Below the pieces are notes generated by a model. The model did no database searches and was not told the DNA's origin. It saw only the letters and a list, made by a program, of their open reading frames with translations. DNA of 8,228 bases from Dehalococcoidia bacterium (lineage in GTDB: Bacteria > Chloroflexota > Dehalococcoidia > JAENJB01), in assembly GCA_030690705.1 (NCBI GenBank), contig JAUYGE010000192.1, positions 1 to 8,228 on the forward strand, given 5' to 3'. Below, in pieces: positions 1 through 6,679 of the stretch. Both the position numbers and the translations under genes were made by a program. The first letter of the stretch is position 1; the number at the start of each line of letters is the position of its first letter.

Positions 1-395
1 GGGAAGGTGGTGCTCGCCACGTTTTCCCGCTGTATGCCCAGCCGGCCGGTAAGGTTGTGAGCGTACCCTTCATAGGTGGTGGTGATGCAGAAGACCTTCC
101 ACCCTCGCTGGAGAAGTTCGCCCACCAGGCGGGAGGAGCCCGGCGTCAGGCTGGCCTTCTCGGCGAGGTCGGCCATGTGTTCTTGAGATATTCCATGGTG
201 GGCCAGGAAGGGCGCAATGAGAGCCAGGGTATCACCGGGCTCATAGTCCGGCCGCCCGGCCATGGTCAGCAGGTCGTCGTAGCGGCTGAGGACGCGGAAG
301 ACCTGGTCGCCCTGGGGGAAGAGCTTCATCAGCTCATAGGCGTTGTCCTCAGGCGAGAGCGGCCCTTCCAGGTCAAAGGCAATGAAGTTCTTGAT
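1..395 (-). CDS. HAD-superfamily phosphohydrolase, N-terminal part (truncated by window edge)
   Basis: The last 131 codons before the left edge read as the N-terminal part of a HAD-fold phosphatase, and the C-terminal part is outside the window. With the ATC at 393-395 as codon 1, motif I is FDLEGPLS, with the nucleophile Asp at residue 8 and a Glu at 10 where most HADs have the second Asp; ThrH/SerB-like phosphatases also use a DLEG motif. A helical cap-like segment follows (about 15-90), then a hydrophobic strand ending in ITTTY (about 104-108) that fits motif II. Substrate is unknown; a small phosphorylated metabolite is likely. It lies 5 nt downstream of the formyltransferase-like gene, so the two are probably co-translated. 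No ATG, GTG or TTG exists between the upstream in-frame stop and motif I; ATC is chosen because an AGGGGG ribosome site (404-409) sits 8 nt before it. A sequencing error of ATG to ATC is the alternative. The family call is fairly sure, the start is not. Confidence 0.72.
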   Translation of the reverse strand, partial: MKNFIAFDLEGPLSPEDNAYELMKLFPQGDQVFRVLSRYDDLLTMAGRPDYEPGDTLALIAPFLAHHGISQEHMADLAEKASLTPGSSRLVGELLQRGWKVFCITTTYEGYAHNLTGRLGIQRENVASTTF

Positions 396-400
396 TTGCG

Positions 401-1186
401 CTACCCCCTGATTACCTTCTCTATTTCCCCGGTCAGGTCGTACCCTCTGATAGGTTGCCAGTCAGAATCAACGACCTTCTTGTCGGGTGTTATCTTCACC
501 TTGCCCTCGCTGAACGCCTTGAGCGTGGCTACGATCATAGGAAACTCGCGCGCCAGCCCGTGTTTACGGATGGCCCGGAAGAGGCGGTTGTCCTCACTGC
601 GTCTACCGGGAGGTCCGGATGGCAGTCTCTCCTGTTCTCTCCAGTAGCGGTCAAAGGGCTTGCCTATGATAGGGAACTTGCAGTAGGTGGCCACGGGGCC
701 CCTGTCCAGCTCCGGGGTAACGAGATGCATCATCACTCCGGTCTCTTCCGCCCGGCCGTCCATCAGTTGCCAGATGACCTCCTGCCATGTTCCGGTGGGA
801 CCGCCCGGCGTTGCGGGGTGGAGGTTAATCATGTCATATCGCCGGCACATTTCGGGGCCGACGATGAGCATGTACCCGGCCAGCAAGCAGATGTCCACCC
901 GGAAGCTGTCCAGCCGGTCCATGACGAGTCTATCATATTCCAGGCGTCTGTCCATCTCCCCCGAGGGGACGAACCTTTGCCAGGAGAGGCATATCAGGGG
1001 GAGTCCGTATTTCCTGGCCAGCGCCAGAAAGAGGTCGCTTTCCTTCGATTCGCCCGGAACACGGGAGCAGAAAACGAAGGCTATTTCCGTCTGTATTTCG
1101 CCGCGCTCAATGCTGTCGCGGACGGTCGCCAAGAGCTGGCGGGCCGCTTTGTCCCGCCCGGTGGAGAACCAGCCTATTCTGTACAA
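401..1186 (-). CDS. PurN-like formyltransferase-fold protein
   Basis: A 261-residue protein of the formyltransferase N-terminal family, the fold of GAR transformylase (PurN) and Met-tRNA formyltransferase. The N-terminus (RIGWFSTGRD) forms the first strand and glycine loop of the Rossmann-like fold. The catalytic triad is visible as Asn121 and His123 in INLHP and Asp161 in LDRGP, so transfer of a formyl group from 10-formyl-tetrahydrofolate is plausible. It is not a clear PurN: the usual LLPxFxG stretch after the His is replaced by ATPGGPTGTWQ, and about 90 residues follow the Asp-containing motif, longer than typical PurN. The acceptor substrate is therefore unknown. The start is TTG at 1184-1186, preceded by AGGA with only a 2-nt spacer; no other start codon exists upstream in frame before the repeat. 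The downstream HAD gene follows after 5 nt, suggesting a two-enzyme unit. A dispersed repeat lies in the 76-nt gap upstream. Confidence 0.8.
   Translation of the reverse strand: MYRIGWFSTGRDKAARQLLATVRDSIERGEIQTEIAFVFCSRVPGESKESDLFLALARKYGLPLICLSWQRFVPSGEMDRRLEYDRLVMDRLDSFRVDICLLAGYMLIVGPEMCRRYDMINLHPATPGGPTGTWQEVIWQLMDGRAEETGVMMHLVTPELDRGPVATYCKFPIIGKPFDRYWREQERLPSGPPGRRSEDNRLFRAIRKHGLAREFPMIVATLKAFSEGKVKITPDKKVVDSDWQPIRGYDLTGEIEKVIRG
404..409 (-). promoter_or_regulatory. Ribosome-binding site deciding the HAD gene start
   Basis: AGGGGG on the minus strand, inside the last codons of the formyltransferase-like gene, lies 8 nt before an ATC codon (393-395). This is the only good Shine-Dalgarno match near the beginning of the HAD-like reading frame. 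It supports initiation at or very near that ATC despite the lack of a standard start codon. Confidence 0.45.
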
Positions 1187-1218
1187 CTTCCTACAACGGT
1201 CCTTGCTAACCTGTCCTC

Positions 1219-1249
1219 GACGGATTGCTTCGCTGCGCTCGCAATGACA
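1219..1249. repeat. Dispersed repeat, single copy between PHP and formyltransferase genes
   Basis: 31 bases identical to 1999-2029 and in the same orientation, with the core GGATTGCTTCGCTGCGCTCG. It fills most of the 76-nt gap between the PHP gene and the formyltransferase-like gene. I recognise this core as a very common interspersed repeat in many environmental bacterial genomes; that is recollection, not a search. On the plus strand it translates to DCFAALAMT, which creates spurious ORF ends. Confidence 0.85.
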
Positions 1250-1262
1250 AACTAGAGACTTC

Positions 1263-1922
1263 CTATATCCGGAAGAGTTTGCGGTCCTTGAACAGGTGCA
1301 TCAAGGTAGTGGACAGGTGGACCATCGGGCTGGACCTGCGGCCGCCTATCTTGCCCTGGGCGAGAGACAGCAGGAACTCCTCGGGGGTCTCGAACTCCGG
1401 CATCTCGACGTAGGCACGGCCGACTTCCTCCGGGGTGTGGGCATCGCTGCCGGCGCTGGTGCACAGACCGTACTCCTGGGCGAGACGCTGGATGCGGGAA
1501 CGGTTGTTTCGCAGGACATCCCGCGCATTGAACGCTTCCAGTATGTCAACCTTGGGCAGGAGGTCGCTTGGTTCGTGGTTGTTCAGGGGCGATGTTCTCA
1601 GCCGGTCGAAAGGATGCGGCAGGGCCACCAGGGCGCTCTGCGCCCTGATGAGAGCTATAGTATCGTCTACGGAAAGGTTGTTAGGCACGGTTTCCTTCAG
1701 GAATAGGCCCATCACTTCGCCGGACGTCGTGAGCACCTCCTGCCCGACAATAATCTTGAACGGGGCGATGGCCTGCATCTTGAGGGCTCCTTCGGCGGTG
1801 CCGTGGTCGGTAACCGCGATGCAGCCGATGTTTCTCTCCTGGCAGCGAGAGATTATCTGCGCGAAGGTCATGCGGCAGTCCATGGAGTACTCGGTGTGGA
1901 TGTGCAAATCGGCTCTAAGCAA
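1263..1922 (-). CDS. PHP-domain metal-dependent phosphoesterase
   Basis: A 219-residue stand-alone PHP-domain protein. The metal-binding motifs are present in the expected order: HIH with His7 and His9 (followed by Asp15), TDHG with Asp39 and His40, Glu62 in GQEV, His103 in LPHP, and Asp160 and His162 in GSDAH. These build the two- or three-metal centre of the PHP family, which hydrolyses phosphoesters; relatives include histidinol phosphatase, 3',5'-nucleotide phosphatases and the PHP domain of DNA polymerases. Length and lack of extra domains fit a small cytoplasmic nucleotide or sugar phosphatase; the substrate cannot be read from sequence. The start is TTG at 1920-1922: an AGGAG site 6 nt upstream decides it, and the next ATG would remove the HxH motif. 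The gene is flanked on both sides by copies of the same dispersed repeat and is separated from the aminopeptidase gene by 165 nt, so it may have its own promoter, though I see no convincing one. Confidence 0.88.
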   Translation of the reverse strand: MLRADLHIHTEYSMDCRMTFAQIISRCQERNIGCIAVTDHGTAEGALKMQAIAPFKIIVGQEVLTTSGEVMGLFLKETVPNNLSVDDTIALIRAQSALVALPHPFDRLRTSPLNNHEPSDLLPKVDILEAFNARDVLRNNRSRIQRLAQEYGLCTSAGSDAHTPEEVGRAYVEMPEFETPEEFLLSLAQGKIGGRRSSPMVHLSTTLMHLFKDRKLFRI

Positions 1923-1928
1923 GGATTT

Positions 1929-1933
1929 CTCCT
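1929..1933 (-). promoter_or_regulatory. Ribosome-binding site for the PHP gene
   Basis: AGGAG with a 6-nt spacer to the TTG at 1920-1922. It fixes the PHP start on a non-ATG codon and keeps the essential HxH motif in the protein. Confidence 0.7.
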
Positions 1934-1944
1934 GTGCGACTATT

Positions 1945-2029
1945 TGTCATTGCGAGGCACGAAGTGCCGAAGCAATCCGTAGACACAGTCGTGGAGGGGA
2001 CGGATTGCTTCGCTGCGCTCGCAATGACA
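1945..2029. repeat. 85-bp inverted-repeat (MITE/REP-like) element
   Basis: Two repeat arms face each other around a 19-nt centre (1981-1999). Arm A is 1945-1980 (36 nt), arm B is 2000-2029 (30 nt). The outer 12 bases (TGTCATTGCGAG) and inner 12 bases (GAAGCAATCCGT) pair perfectly, giving 24 bp. The middle differs: arm A carries 12 nt, GCACGAAGTGCC, itself a small palindrome, while arm B carries 6 nt (CGCAGC read from the other strand). Both versions of the arm look like members of one repeat family. The element lies wholly between the aminopeptidase gene and the PHP ribosome site, contains no ORF of note, and would fold into a strong hairpin if transcribed. It could act as a terminator, an mRNA stabiliser or a passive mobile sequence. 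Confidence 0.88.
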
Positions 2030-2087
2030 TCAGAGGGGTTTCGGCGCTCTAAGATTCCCTCAATTGGTTGTCTCTCCCATCTTGATT

Positions 2088-3161
2088 TCATTCTACGTAA
2101 ATCTTCTGCGAGCTGGCAAGCGGCCTGACCTTGCCCTGCTCTATCACTGCCATGTCCTCGATGCGGACTCCACCCCATCCCGGAAGGTAGACGCCCGGCT
2201 CGACGGTAAAGACCATATTATCGCTCAAAACGTCCTTCGAGTTCATCCCCAGTCTGGGTTCCTCGTGGACGGCCAGTCCGACCCCGTGCCCGAGGCCGTG
2301 ACCGAAGTTGTCCCCGTAGCCGGCCTGCACAATGACGGTCCGCGCCAGGTTGTCGGCCTCCTCGCCGGTCATCCCCGGCTTCAGAGTAGCCAGAGCGGTG
2401 AGCTGAGCTCCGAGTACGATGTCATACACCCGGCGGAAGGTCTCATCCTGTTTGCCGAGGCAGAAAGTGCGGCTCAGGTCGCTGCAGTATCCATCCACTC
2501 TGGCCCCGATGTCCATGATGACCGGCTCTCCCCCGGCGATGCGCCTTTCCGAGGGGTGGGCGTGAGGCAGGGCTGCATTCGGGCCGGACGCGACGATGAG
2601 CTCGAAGGGGATGAACTCACTGCCTGATTCTCGGAGGAATCTCTCCACCTCCCAGGCAGCCTCTCTTTCCTGCATCCCCGGACGGACTGTCTTCTGGAGG
2701 TGCTCGAATGCCCGGTCAGCCAGGCGGGCTGCTGAGGTGAGGGCGGCCAGTTCCTGGGGGTCCTTGACCGACCGCAGCCGTTCGACGAGCTTCTCCGTGG
2801 GCACAAGCTGCCAGTTGGCGCCCCGGCCTATGGCTTCGGTGAGGCGGTGGTATGTATAGAAGGTGAGGTCCGGGGACTCGAAACCAACCCTCTTCAGTCC
2901 CAGGTCGCCGGCCGTCTGCAGGAGCCATTCCGCCGGCTCACCCCTCACCTGTATGACTTCAAAATCCGGCGCCTGCATTCTGGCCTGCTCGGTGTAACGG
3001 AAGTCGGTGGCCAGGATGGCTTTTGAAGAGGAGACTATCAGAAATCCGGCCGTACCCACGAAGCCTGACAGGTAACGGCGGTTCTCCGCCTGGGAGACAA
3101 AGAGAGCATCAAGTTCCTTCTCCTGCAGCAGGGCGCGCAGTCTTTGCAGGCGGGTGTTCAT
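2088..3161 (-). CDS. pepP: Xaa-Pro aminopeptidase (M24 family)
   Basis: A 357-residue cytoplasmic metallopeptidase that removes N-terminal residues preceding proline. The N-terminal creatinase-like domain (about 1-130, with NRRYLSGFVGTAG) is followed by the pita-bread catalytic domain. All five dinuclear metal ligands are visible: Asp217 (IMDIGA), Asp228 (CSDLSR), His292 (GHGLGHG), Glu321 (FTVEPG) and Glu335 (RIEDM); the accessory histidines at 200 and 299 are also in place. The length matches the short bacterial PepP/PepQ-like group rather than the roughly 440-residue E. coli PepP, so a prolidase-type dipeptidase activity is possible. It starts at ATG 16 nt after the aroQ stop, with only a weak ribosome site, and is the last gene of the dprA operon. 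An aroQ-aminopeptidase pair is common in bacteria, often followed by efp; efp does not follow here, where a repeat element comes instead. Confidence 0.92.
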   Translation of the reverse strand: MNTRLQRLRALLQEKELDALFVSQAENRRYLSGFVGTAGFLIVSSSKAILATDFRYTEQARMQAPDFEVIQVRGEPAEWLLQTAGDLGLKRVGFESPDLTFYTYHRLTEAIGRGANWQLVPTEKLVERLRSVKDPQELAALTSAARLADRAFEHLQKTVRPGMQEREAAWEVERFLRESGSEFIPFELIVASGPNAALPHAHPSERRIAGGEPVIMDIGARVDGYCSDLSRTFCLGKQDETFRRVYDIVLGAQLTALATLKPGMTGEEADNLARTVIVQAGYGDNFGHGLGHGVGLAVHEEPRLGMNSKDVLSDNMVFTVEPGVYLPGWGGVRIEDMAVIEQGKVRPLASSQKIYVE

Positions 3162-3177
3162 GGGGTGTCGAAGGCCG

Positions 3178-3621
3178 TCACTTCTTGCGGGTTCCTTCCT
3201 TCTGGGTCAGGGCGGTCAGGGCGAGGAGATAGCTCTGCTTTCCGAGGCCGCTTATCTGCCCTCGCGCCACCGGTGCAATAACGGAGCGGGTGCGCCATTC
3301 CTCACGGGCATAGATGTTGGAGAGGTGGACCTCGATCACCGGCAGTTTGGCATCTTCGAGGGCATCTCTAAGAGAGTAGCCGTAGTGGGTGAGGGCCGCC
3401 GGGTTGATGATAATACCGTCGGCCCCGGACGTGTGAGTCTGTACGAAATCGATGAGCGCCCCCTCGCTATTCGATTGAAAGATGGTCAGCTCCGCTCCGA
3501 GCTCTTTGGCGCGACGTTGAAGCTCCCGGTTGATCTGCTCCAGGGTCTCCTTCCCGTATAGGGAGATATCGCGCCGTCCCAGCATATTGAGGTTGGGGCC
3601 GTGGATGACCAGAACTTTCAT
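3178..3621 (-). CDS. aroQ: 3-dehydroquinate dehydratase, type II
   Basis: A 147-residue protein of the expected length for the type II dehydroquinase, a dodecameric cytoplasmic enzyme that converts 3-dehydroquinate to 3-dehydroshikimate in the shikimate pathway. The signature [11 protein letters not shown] (7-17) gives Asn10, Asn12 and Arg17; the catalytic Tyr22 sits on the lid loop (LYG). Next come Asn73 and His79 (INPAALTH), then Glu97, His99 and Arg106 in [12 protein letters not shown]. Every catalytic position I can map is conserved, so it should be active. Residue 104 is Tyr where many family members have His, a substitution outside the core set. The ATG overlaps the xer stop codon (ATGA), and a perfect AGGAGGTG ribosome site lies inside the end of the xer gene, so translation of the two genes is coupled. 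The context is unusual, since no other aro gene is nearby. Confidence 0.95.
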   Translation of the reverse strand: MKVLVIHGPNLNMLGRRDISLYGKETLEQINRELQRRAKELGAELTIFQSNSEGALIDFVQTHTSGADGIIINPAALTHYGYSLRDALEDAKLPVIEVHLSNIYAREEWRTRSVIAPVARGQISGLGKQSYLLALTALTQKEGTRKK

Positions 3622-4532
3622 AGCACCTCCTCCTTCTGTTCTTTCGCTCCGGGATGTGCCGCCATGTAGACCTTCCTCGCCTTGCTCTGGGTCACATGAG
3701 TGTAGATTTCGGTAGAGCTCAGCTGGGCGTGGCCCAGGAGCTCCTGCACCACCCTCAGGTCGGCGCTGCCGTCGAGCAGGTGGGTAGCGAAGGTGTGCCG
3801 TATAATATGCGGGTGAATCCGCTTCGCCAGGCCTATCTTGCGGGCGTAGTCATCGACCATGTACTGCACCCGCCTGGGGACCAGTCTCTTACCATAGCGG
3901 CTGATGAAAAGGGCGTCCGTTTTCTCCTTGCCTCGCAGCCTGGGGCGACCTTCTCTCAGGTATGTCTCGAGGGCGGCGGCGGCTGGTTTGCCCATGAGCC
4001 CTATTCTCTCTTTGGACCCCTTCCCCCAGACCCGGAACTGGCGGCTTTCCAGGTCCACCCCGTCAAGGTCCAGCCCCACCACTTCGCTTACCCTCAGTCC
4101 GGAGGCGTACAGCAACTCCAGTAGCGCCCTGTCTCTTTGCCCCCAGGGTGTGCTGGTGTCAGGCGCTTCCACCAGCCGGCGCGCCTCCTCGACGCTCAGG
4201 AACTCGGGCAGGCGTTTTTCTATCTTGGGTGACGTAGTCGTGGCGGTGGGGTTGCTGGCTACTATCCCCTCCCGCAACAGATAGCGGTAGAAGGAGCGCA
4301 AGGCCGATAACTTGCGAGCGATGCTGCGTCTGGAGAAGTCCCCTTCCATTAGCCAGCTAAGGTAACCCCTCAGGGTGGTCCGTTCCACCATCTCCAGAGG
4401 AGTCCCCGTTTGGTCCAGGAACTTCTGGAAACCGGCCAGGTCGGTGCCGTAATTGCGCACTGTATAGGGGGAGGCGTTGCGCTCGGCGGTGAGATGACGG
4501 AGATAGCGCGGCAGGAGCTGAGCAAAGGTCAT
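3618..4532 (-). CDS. xerC: Tyrosine recombinase XerC/XerD type
   Basis: A 304-residue tyrosine recombinase of typical Xer length. The N-terminal SAM-like core-binding domain (about 1-95) is followed by the catalytic domain (about 108-290). Catalytic residues are all visible: Arg147 (SGLRVSE), Lys171 (GKGSKER), His242 and Arg245 ([14 protein letters not shown]), His268 (LLGHA) and the nucleophile Tyr277 (IYTHV). The likely role is site-specific recombination at dif to resolve chromosome dimers, acting with FtsK and perhaps a partner Xer encoded elsewhere. XerC and XerD cannot be told apart from the sequence alone; the symbol follows the common dprA-topA-xerC neighbourhood. The ATG lies 13 nt after the topA stop with a weak ribosome site, and the 3' end overlaps aroQ by 4 nt. 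Location next to topA and dprA argues for a housekeeping recombinase, not a phage or transposon integrase. Confidence 0.93.
   Translation of the reverse strand: MTFAQLLPRYLRHLTAERNASPYTVRNYGTDLAGFQKFLDQTGTPLEMVERTTLRGYLSWLMEGDFSRRSIARKLSALRSFYRYLLREGIVASNPTATTTSPKIEKRLPEFLSVEEARRLVEAPDTSTPWGQRDRALLELLYASGLRVSEVVGLDLDGVDLESRQFRVWGKGSKERIGLMGKPAAAALETYLREGRPRLRGKEKTDALFISRYGKRLVPRRVQYMVDDYARKIGLAKRIHPHIIRHTFATHLLDGSADLRVVQELLGHAQLSSTEIYTHVTQSKARKVYMAAHPGAKEQKEEVL
3626..3631 (-). promoter_or_regulatory. Strong ribosome-binding site for aroQ inside xer
   Basis: AGGAGG (continuing TG) formed by the last codons of the xer gene, 4 nt before the aroQ ATG, which overlaps the xer TGA as ATGA. It supports the chosen aroQ start and translational coupling. 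Confidence 0.75.
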
Positions 4533-4545
4533 ATACTGTCTCTAC

Positions 4546-6672
4546 TCACGATTTCGCGGCGGCCAGCTCCGGCTCGGCGCTGGGGACCGGTCCATCGTAG
4601 TCGCCACGCCAGCATTTCGCCTTATCCCTGCCGGCTGGAAGAAGAAGGCTGCCGCATACCGGGCAAGGCTGGGCCAGCGGCTTTCTCGAAGTGACGAACT
4701 TGCAGTTGGGGTAATTGGCGCAGCCGTAGAATATTTTCTTCTTCTTGCTACGTCTCTCAACGATGTTTCCGCCGCACTCCGGGCAGCGAAGGCCTGTTTT
4801 CGTCATCCACGGCTTAGTGGTCTTGCACTCGGGATAGGCGGAGCAGGCCAGGAACTTGCCGAAGCGTCCCATCCTGATCACCATCGGCTTGCCGCACTGG
4901 GGACAGATTTCCCCGGGGGCCTCCTCCACGAATTTCACCTTCTCCATGGTCGAAGTGGCCTTTTGCACCGCCTCGGAGAAGGGACCGTAGAAGGATTTGA
5001 ACGCGCCTACCCAGGGCTGCTCACCCCGGGCTATTTCGTCCAGCTTGTCTTCCATAAGGGCGGTAAAGCTGAGGTCGAAGATATCCGGAAAGTGCTTGAC
5101 CATGAGGTCGCTGACGATCATGCCTATATCTTCCGCGTAGAAGCGGCCCTGTTTCTTGATGACGTAGTCTCTCTTCTGGATAGTGGAGATGATGGGGGCG
5201 TAGGTGCTGGGCCGGCCAATGCCCTTCTGTTCCATGATCTTTATCAGCGTAGCCTCGGTGTAGCGCGGTAGCGGCTCCGTGAAGCGCTGTTCGGGGTACA
5301 CCCCGAGGTACTTGAGGGGGGCTCCCTGGTGAAGCGCTGCCAGCGCGGGCTGGACGCGTTCCTCTTCTTCGGCCTCATCCTTCCCCTCCCGGTAGAGGGT
5401 CAGGAAGCCGGGGAACTTGAGGGTGGAGGTCGTGGCGCGCAGCAAATAGGGCGCCTTGCCCTGCACGGGTTGGGCCGCAACCTCCACGGTGCTGGTATCG
5501 AAAACGGCCGAGGCCATCTGGGTGGCGACCATTCGTTTCCATATGAGCTCGTAGAGGCGGAACTGGTCGCGGTCGAGATAGGTCTTGATGCGGTCCGGCT
5601 CGCGCGCCACGCTGGTAGGGCGGATGGCCTCGTGGGCCTCCTGCGCCATTTTTGAGCGGCTGGTGAAATTGCGGCGGGTAGCATGGAGGAACTCGTCCCC
5701 GTATTTCGCGCGGATGAACTCGCGCGTCTCGGTCACCGCTGAGGCGGCCACATGGGGCGAGTCGGTCCTCATGTAGGTTATCAGCCCCACCGCGCCTTCT
5801 TCTCCCACCGGCAGTCCCTCATAGAGCTGCTGGGCGACGGACATGGTGTGTTCGGCGGAGAACCTCATGTGGCGCCATGCTTCCTGCTGCATGGTGCTGG
5901 TAATGAAAGGCGGGGATGGGTTTCTTGAGACGTCCTTGCGGGTAACCTTCGATACCTTGTAGGCAGCTCTTTCCAACTCGCTGGCGTGCAGGTCGGCCGC
6001 CGCCTTGTCGGCGATCTCCGCCCTGGTCCCGTCAGTGAGGCTGAACAGATTGACCCGGAAGGCCTGTCCAGACTCCCCGGCGAGTTCAACCTCAATAGTC
6101 CAGTACTCCTGGCGCACGAAGCCCCGGACTTCCCGTTCCCGGTCGACAACCATCCTCAAAGCGGCTGTTTGCACTCTGCCGGCGGAGAGTCCCTTGGCCA
6201 CCTTTCTCCAGAGCAGCGGGCTGATCTGGTAGCCGACCAGGCGGTCGAGGATGCGGCGCGCCTGCTGGGCGTCCACCAGGTTCATATCAACATCCCGCGG
6301 ATGCTGGAAGGCCTGCTTGACCGCTTCGTCGGTGATTTCGTGGAAGACCACCCGGCGAATGCGGGACCGGTCCATAGCGGCGGCCTCGGCCAGGTGCCAG
6401 GCGATGGCCTCTCCCTCCCGGTCGGGGTCAGTGGCCAGGAAGATGGTGGCAGCCTTGGCGGCGGCCTTCTTTATCTCCTGGACGATGGCCAGTTTCGCCT
6501 TCGGAATGACATACTTGGGGGCGAAGTCATTCTCAATGTCCACTCCCAGGGTGCTCTTGGGCAGGTCTCGCACATGTCCCAGAGAGGCCTTCAGGAGGAA
6601 ACTCGGGCCCAGTATTTTCTGCAGGGTTCTCGCCTTGGCGGGTGACTCCACAATAACCAGCTTGCTTGCCAT
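4546..6672 (-). CDS. topA: DNA topoisomerase I (type IA)
   Basis: A 708-residue type IA topoisomerase that relaxes negative supercoils by cutting one DNA strand through a 5'-phosphotyrosine. The N-terminal Toprim domain shows the conserved Glu9 (IVESPAKA) and the acidic motif TDPDREGE with Asp82, Asp84 and Glu86. [13 protein letters not shown] (163-175) belongs to the conserved core, and the active-site Tyr300 lies in [20 protein letters not shown] (484-495) is another family hallmark. The C-terminus carries zinc-ribbon modules: Cys590/593/610/616 and Cys630/633/651/657 are complete four-Cys sets, while the third (Cys670/673/687) lacks its fourth Cys and probably binds no metal. The ATG is 7 nt after the dprA stop; the ribosome site AGGAT overlaps that stop, a sign of coupling. 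Length and domain order match the bacterial TopA norm. Confidence 0.97.
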   Translation of the reverse strand: MASKLVIVESPAKARTLQKILGPSFLLKASLGHVRDLPKSTLGVDIENDFAPKYVIPKAKLAIVQEIKKAAAKAATIFLATDPDREGEAIAWHLAEAAAMDRSRIRRVVFHEITDEAVKQAFQHPRDVDMNLVDAQQARRILDRLVGYQISPLLWRKVAKGLSAGRVQTAALRMVVDREREVRGFVRQEYWTIEVELAGESGQAFRVNLFSLTDGTRAEIADKAAADLHASELERAAYKVSKVTRKDVSRNPSPPFITSTMQQEAWRHMRFSAEHTMSVAQQLYEGLPVGEEGAVGLITYMRTDSPHVAASAVTETREFIRAKYGDEFLHATRRNFTSRSKMAQEAHEAIRPTSVAREPDRIKTYLDRDQFRLYELIWKRMVATQMASAVFDTSTVEVAAQPVQGKAPYLLRATTSTLKFPGFLTLYREGKDEAEEEERVQPALAALHQGAPLKYLGVYPEQRFTEPLPRYTEATLIKIMEQKGIGRPSTYAPIISTIQKRDYVIKKQGRFYAEDIGMIVSDLMVKHFPDIFDLSFTALMEDKLDEIARGEQPWVGAFKSFYGPFSEAVQKATSTMEKVKFVEEAPGEICPQCGKPMVIRMGRFGKFLACSAYPECKTTKPWMTKTGLRCPECGGNIVERRSKKKKIFYGCANYPNCKFVTSRKPLAQPCPVCGSLLLPAGRDKAKCWRGDYDGPVPSAEPELAAAKS

Positions 6673-6679
6673 TTTTATC

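Noticed and set aside
401..1186. Naming the formyltransferase-like gene purN
   Set aside because: The catalytic triad fits, but the loop after the His and the long C-terminal part differ from PurN, and no purine gene is adjacent.
455..1255. Long plus-strand ORF (266 codons) opposite the formyltransferase-like gene
   Set aside because: It is antisense to a gene with clear catalytic motifs, has no recognisable domain, and ends inside the dispersed repeat with the translation DCFAALAMT, a pattern typical of spurious ORFs running into this repeat.
1590..1615. FDRLRTS stretch in the PHP protein as an inserted repeat-derived peptide
   Set aside because: It follows directly on the conserved LPHP metal motif, where PHP proteins normally have PFDRLR-like residues, so no insertion is needed to explain it.
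1219..2029. Possible CRISPR array, since three related repeat copies occur
   Set aside because: Copies are not regularly spaced, two face each other, the interval between direct copies holds a whole gene, and no cas gene is present.
3618..4532. Tyrosine recombinase as a mobile-element integrase
   Set aside because: Xer-typical length and motifs, plus position inside a housekeeping operon with topA and dprA, fit chromosomal XerC/D; no attachment sites or phage genes are seen.
5986..6645. Plus-strand ORF (219 codons) inside topA
   Set aside because: It is a shadow of GC-biased topA codons on the other strand; the minus-strand frame carries the full Toprim domain and all TopA motifs.
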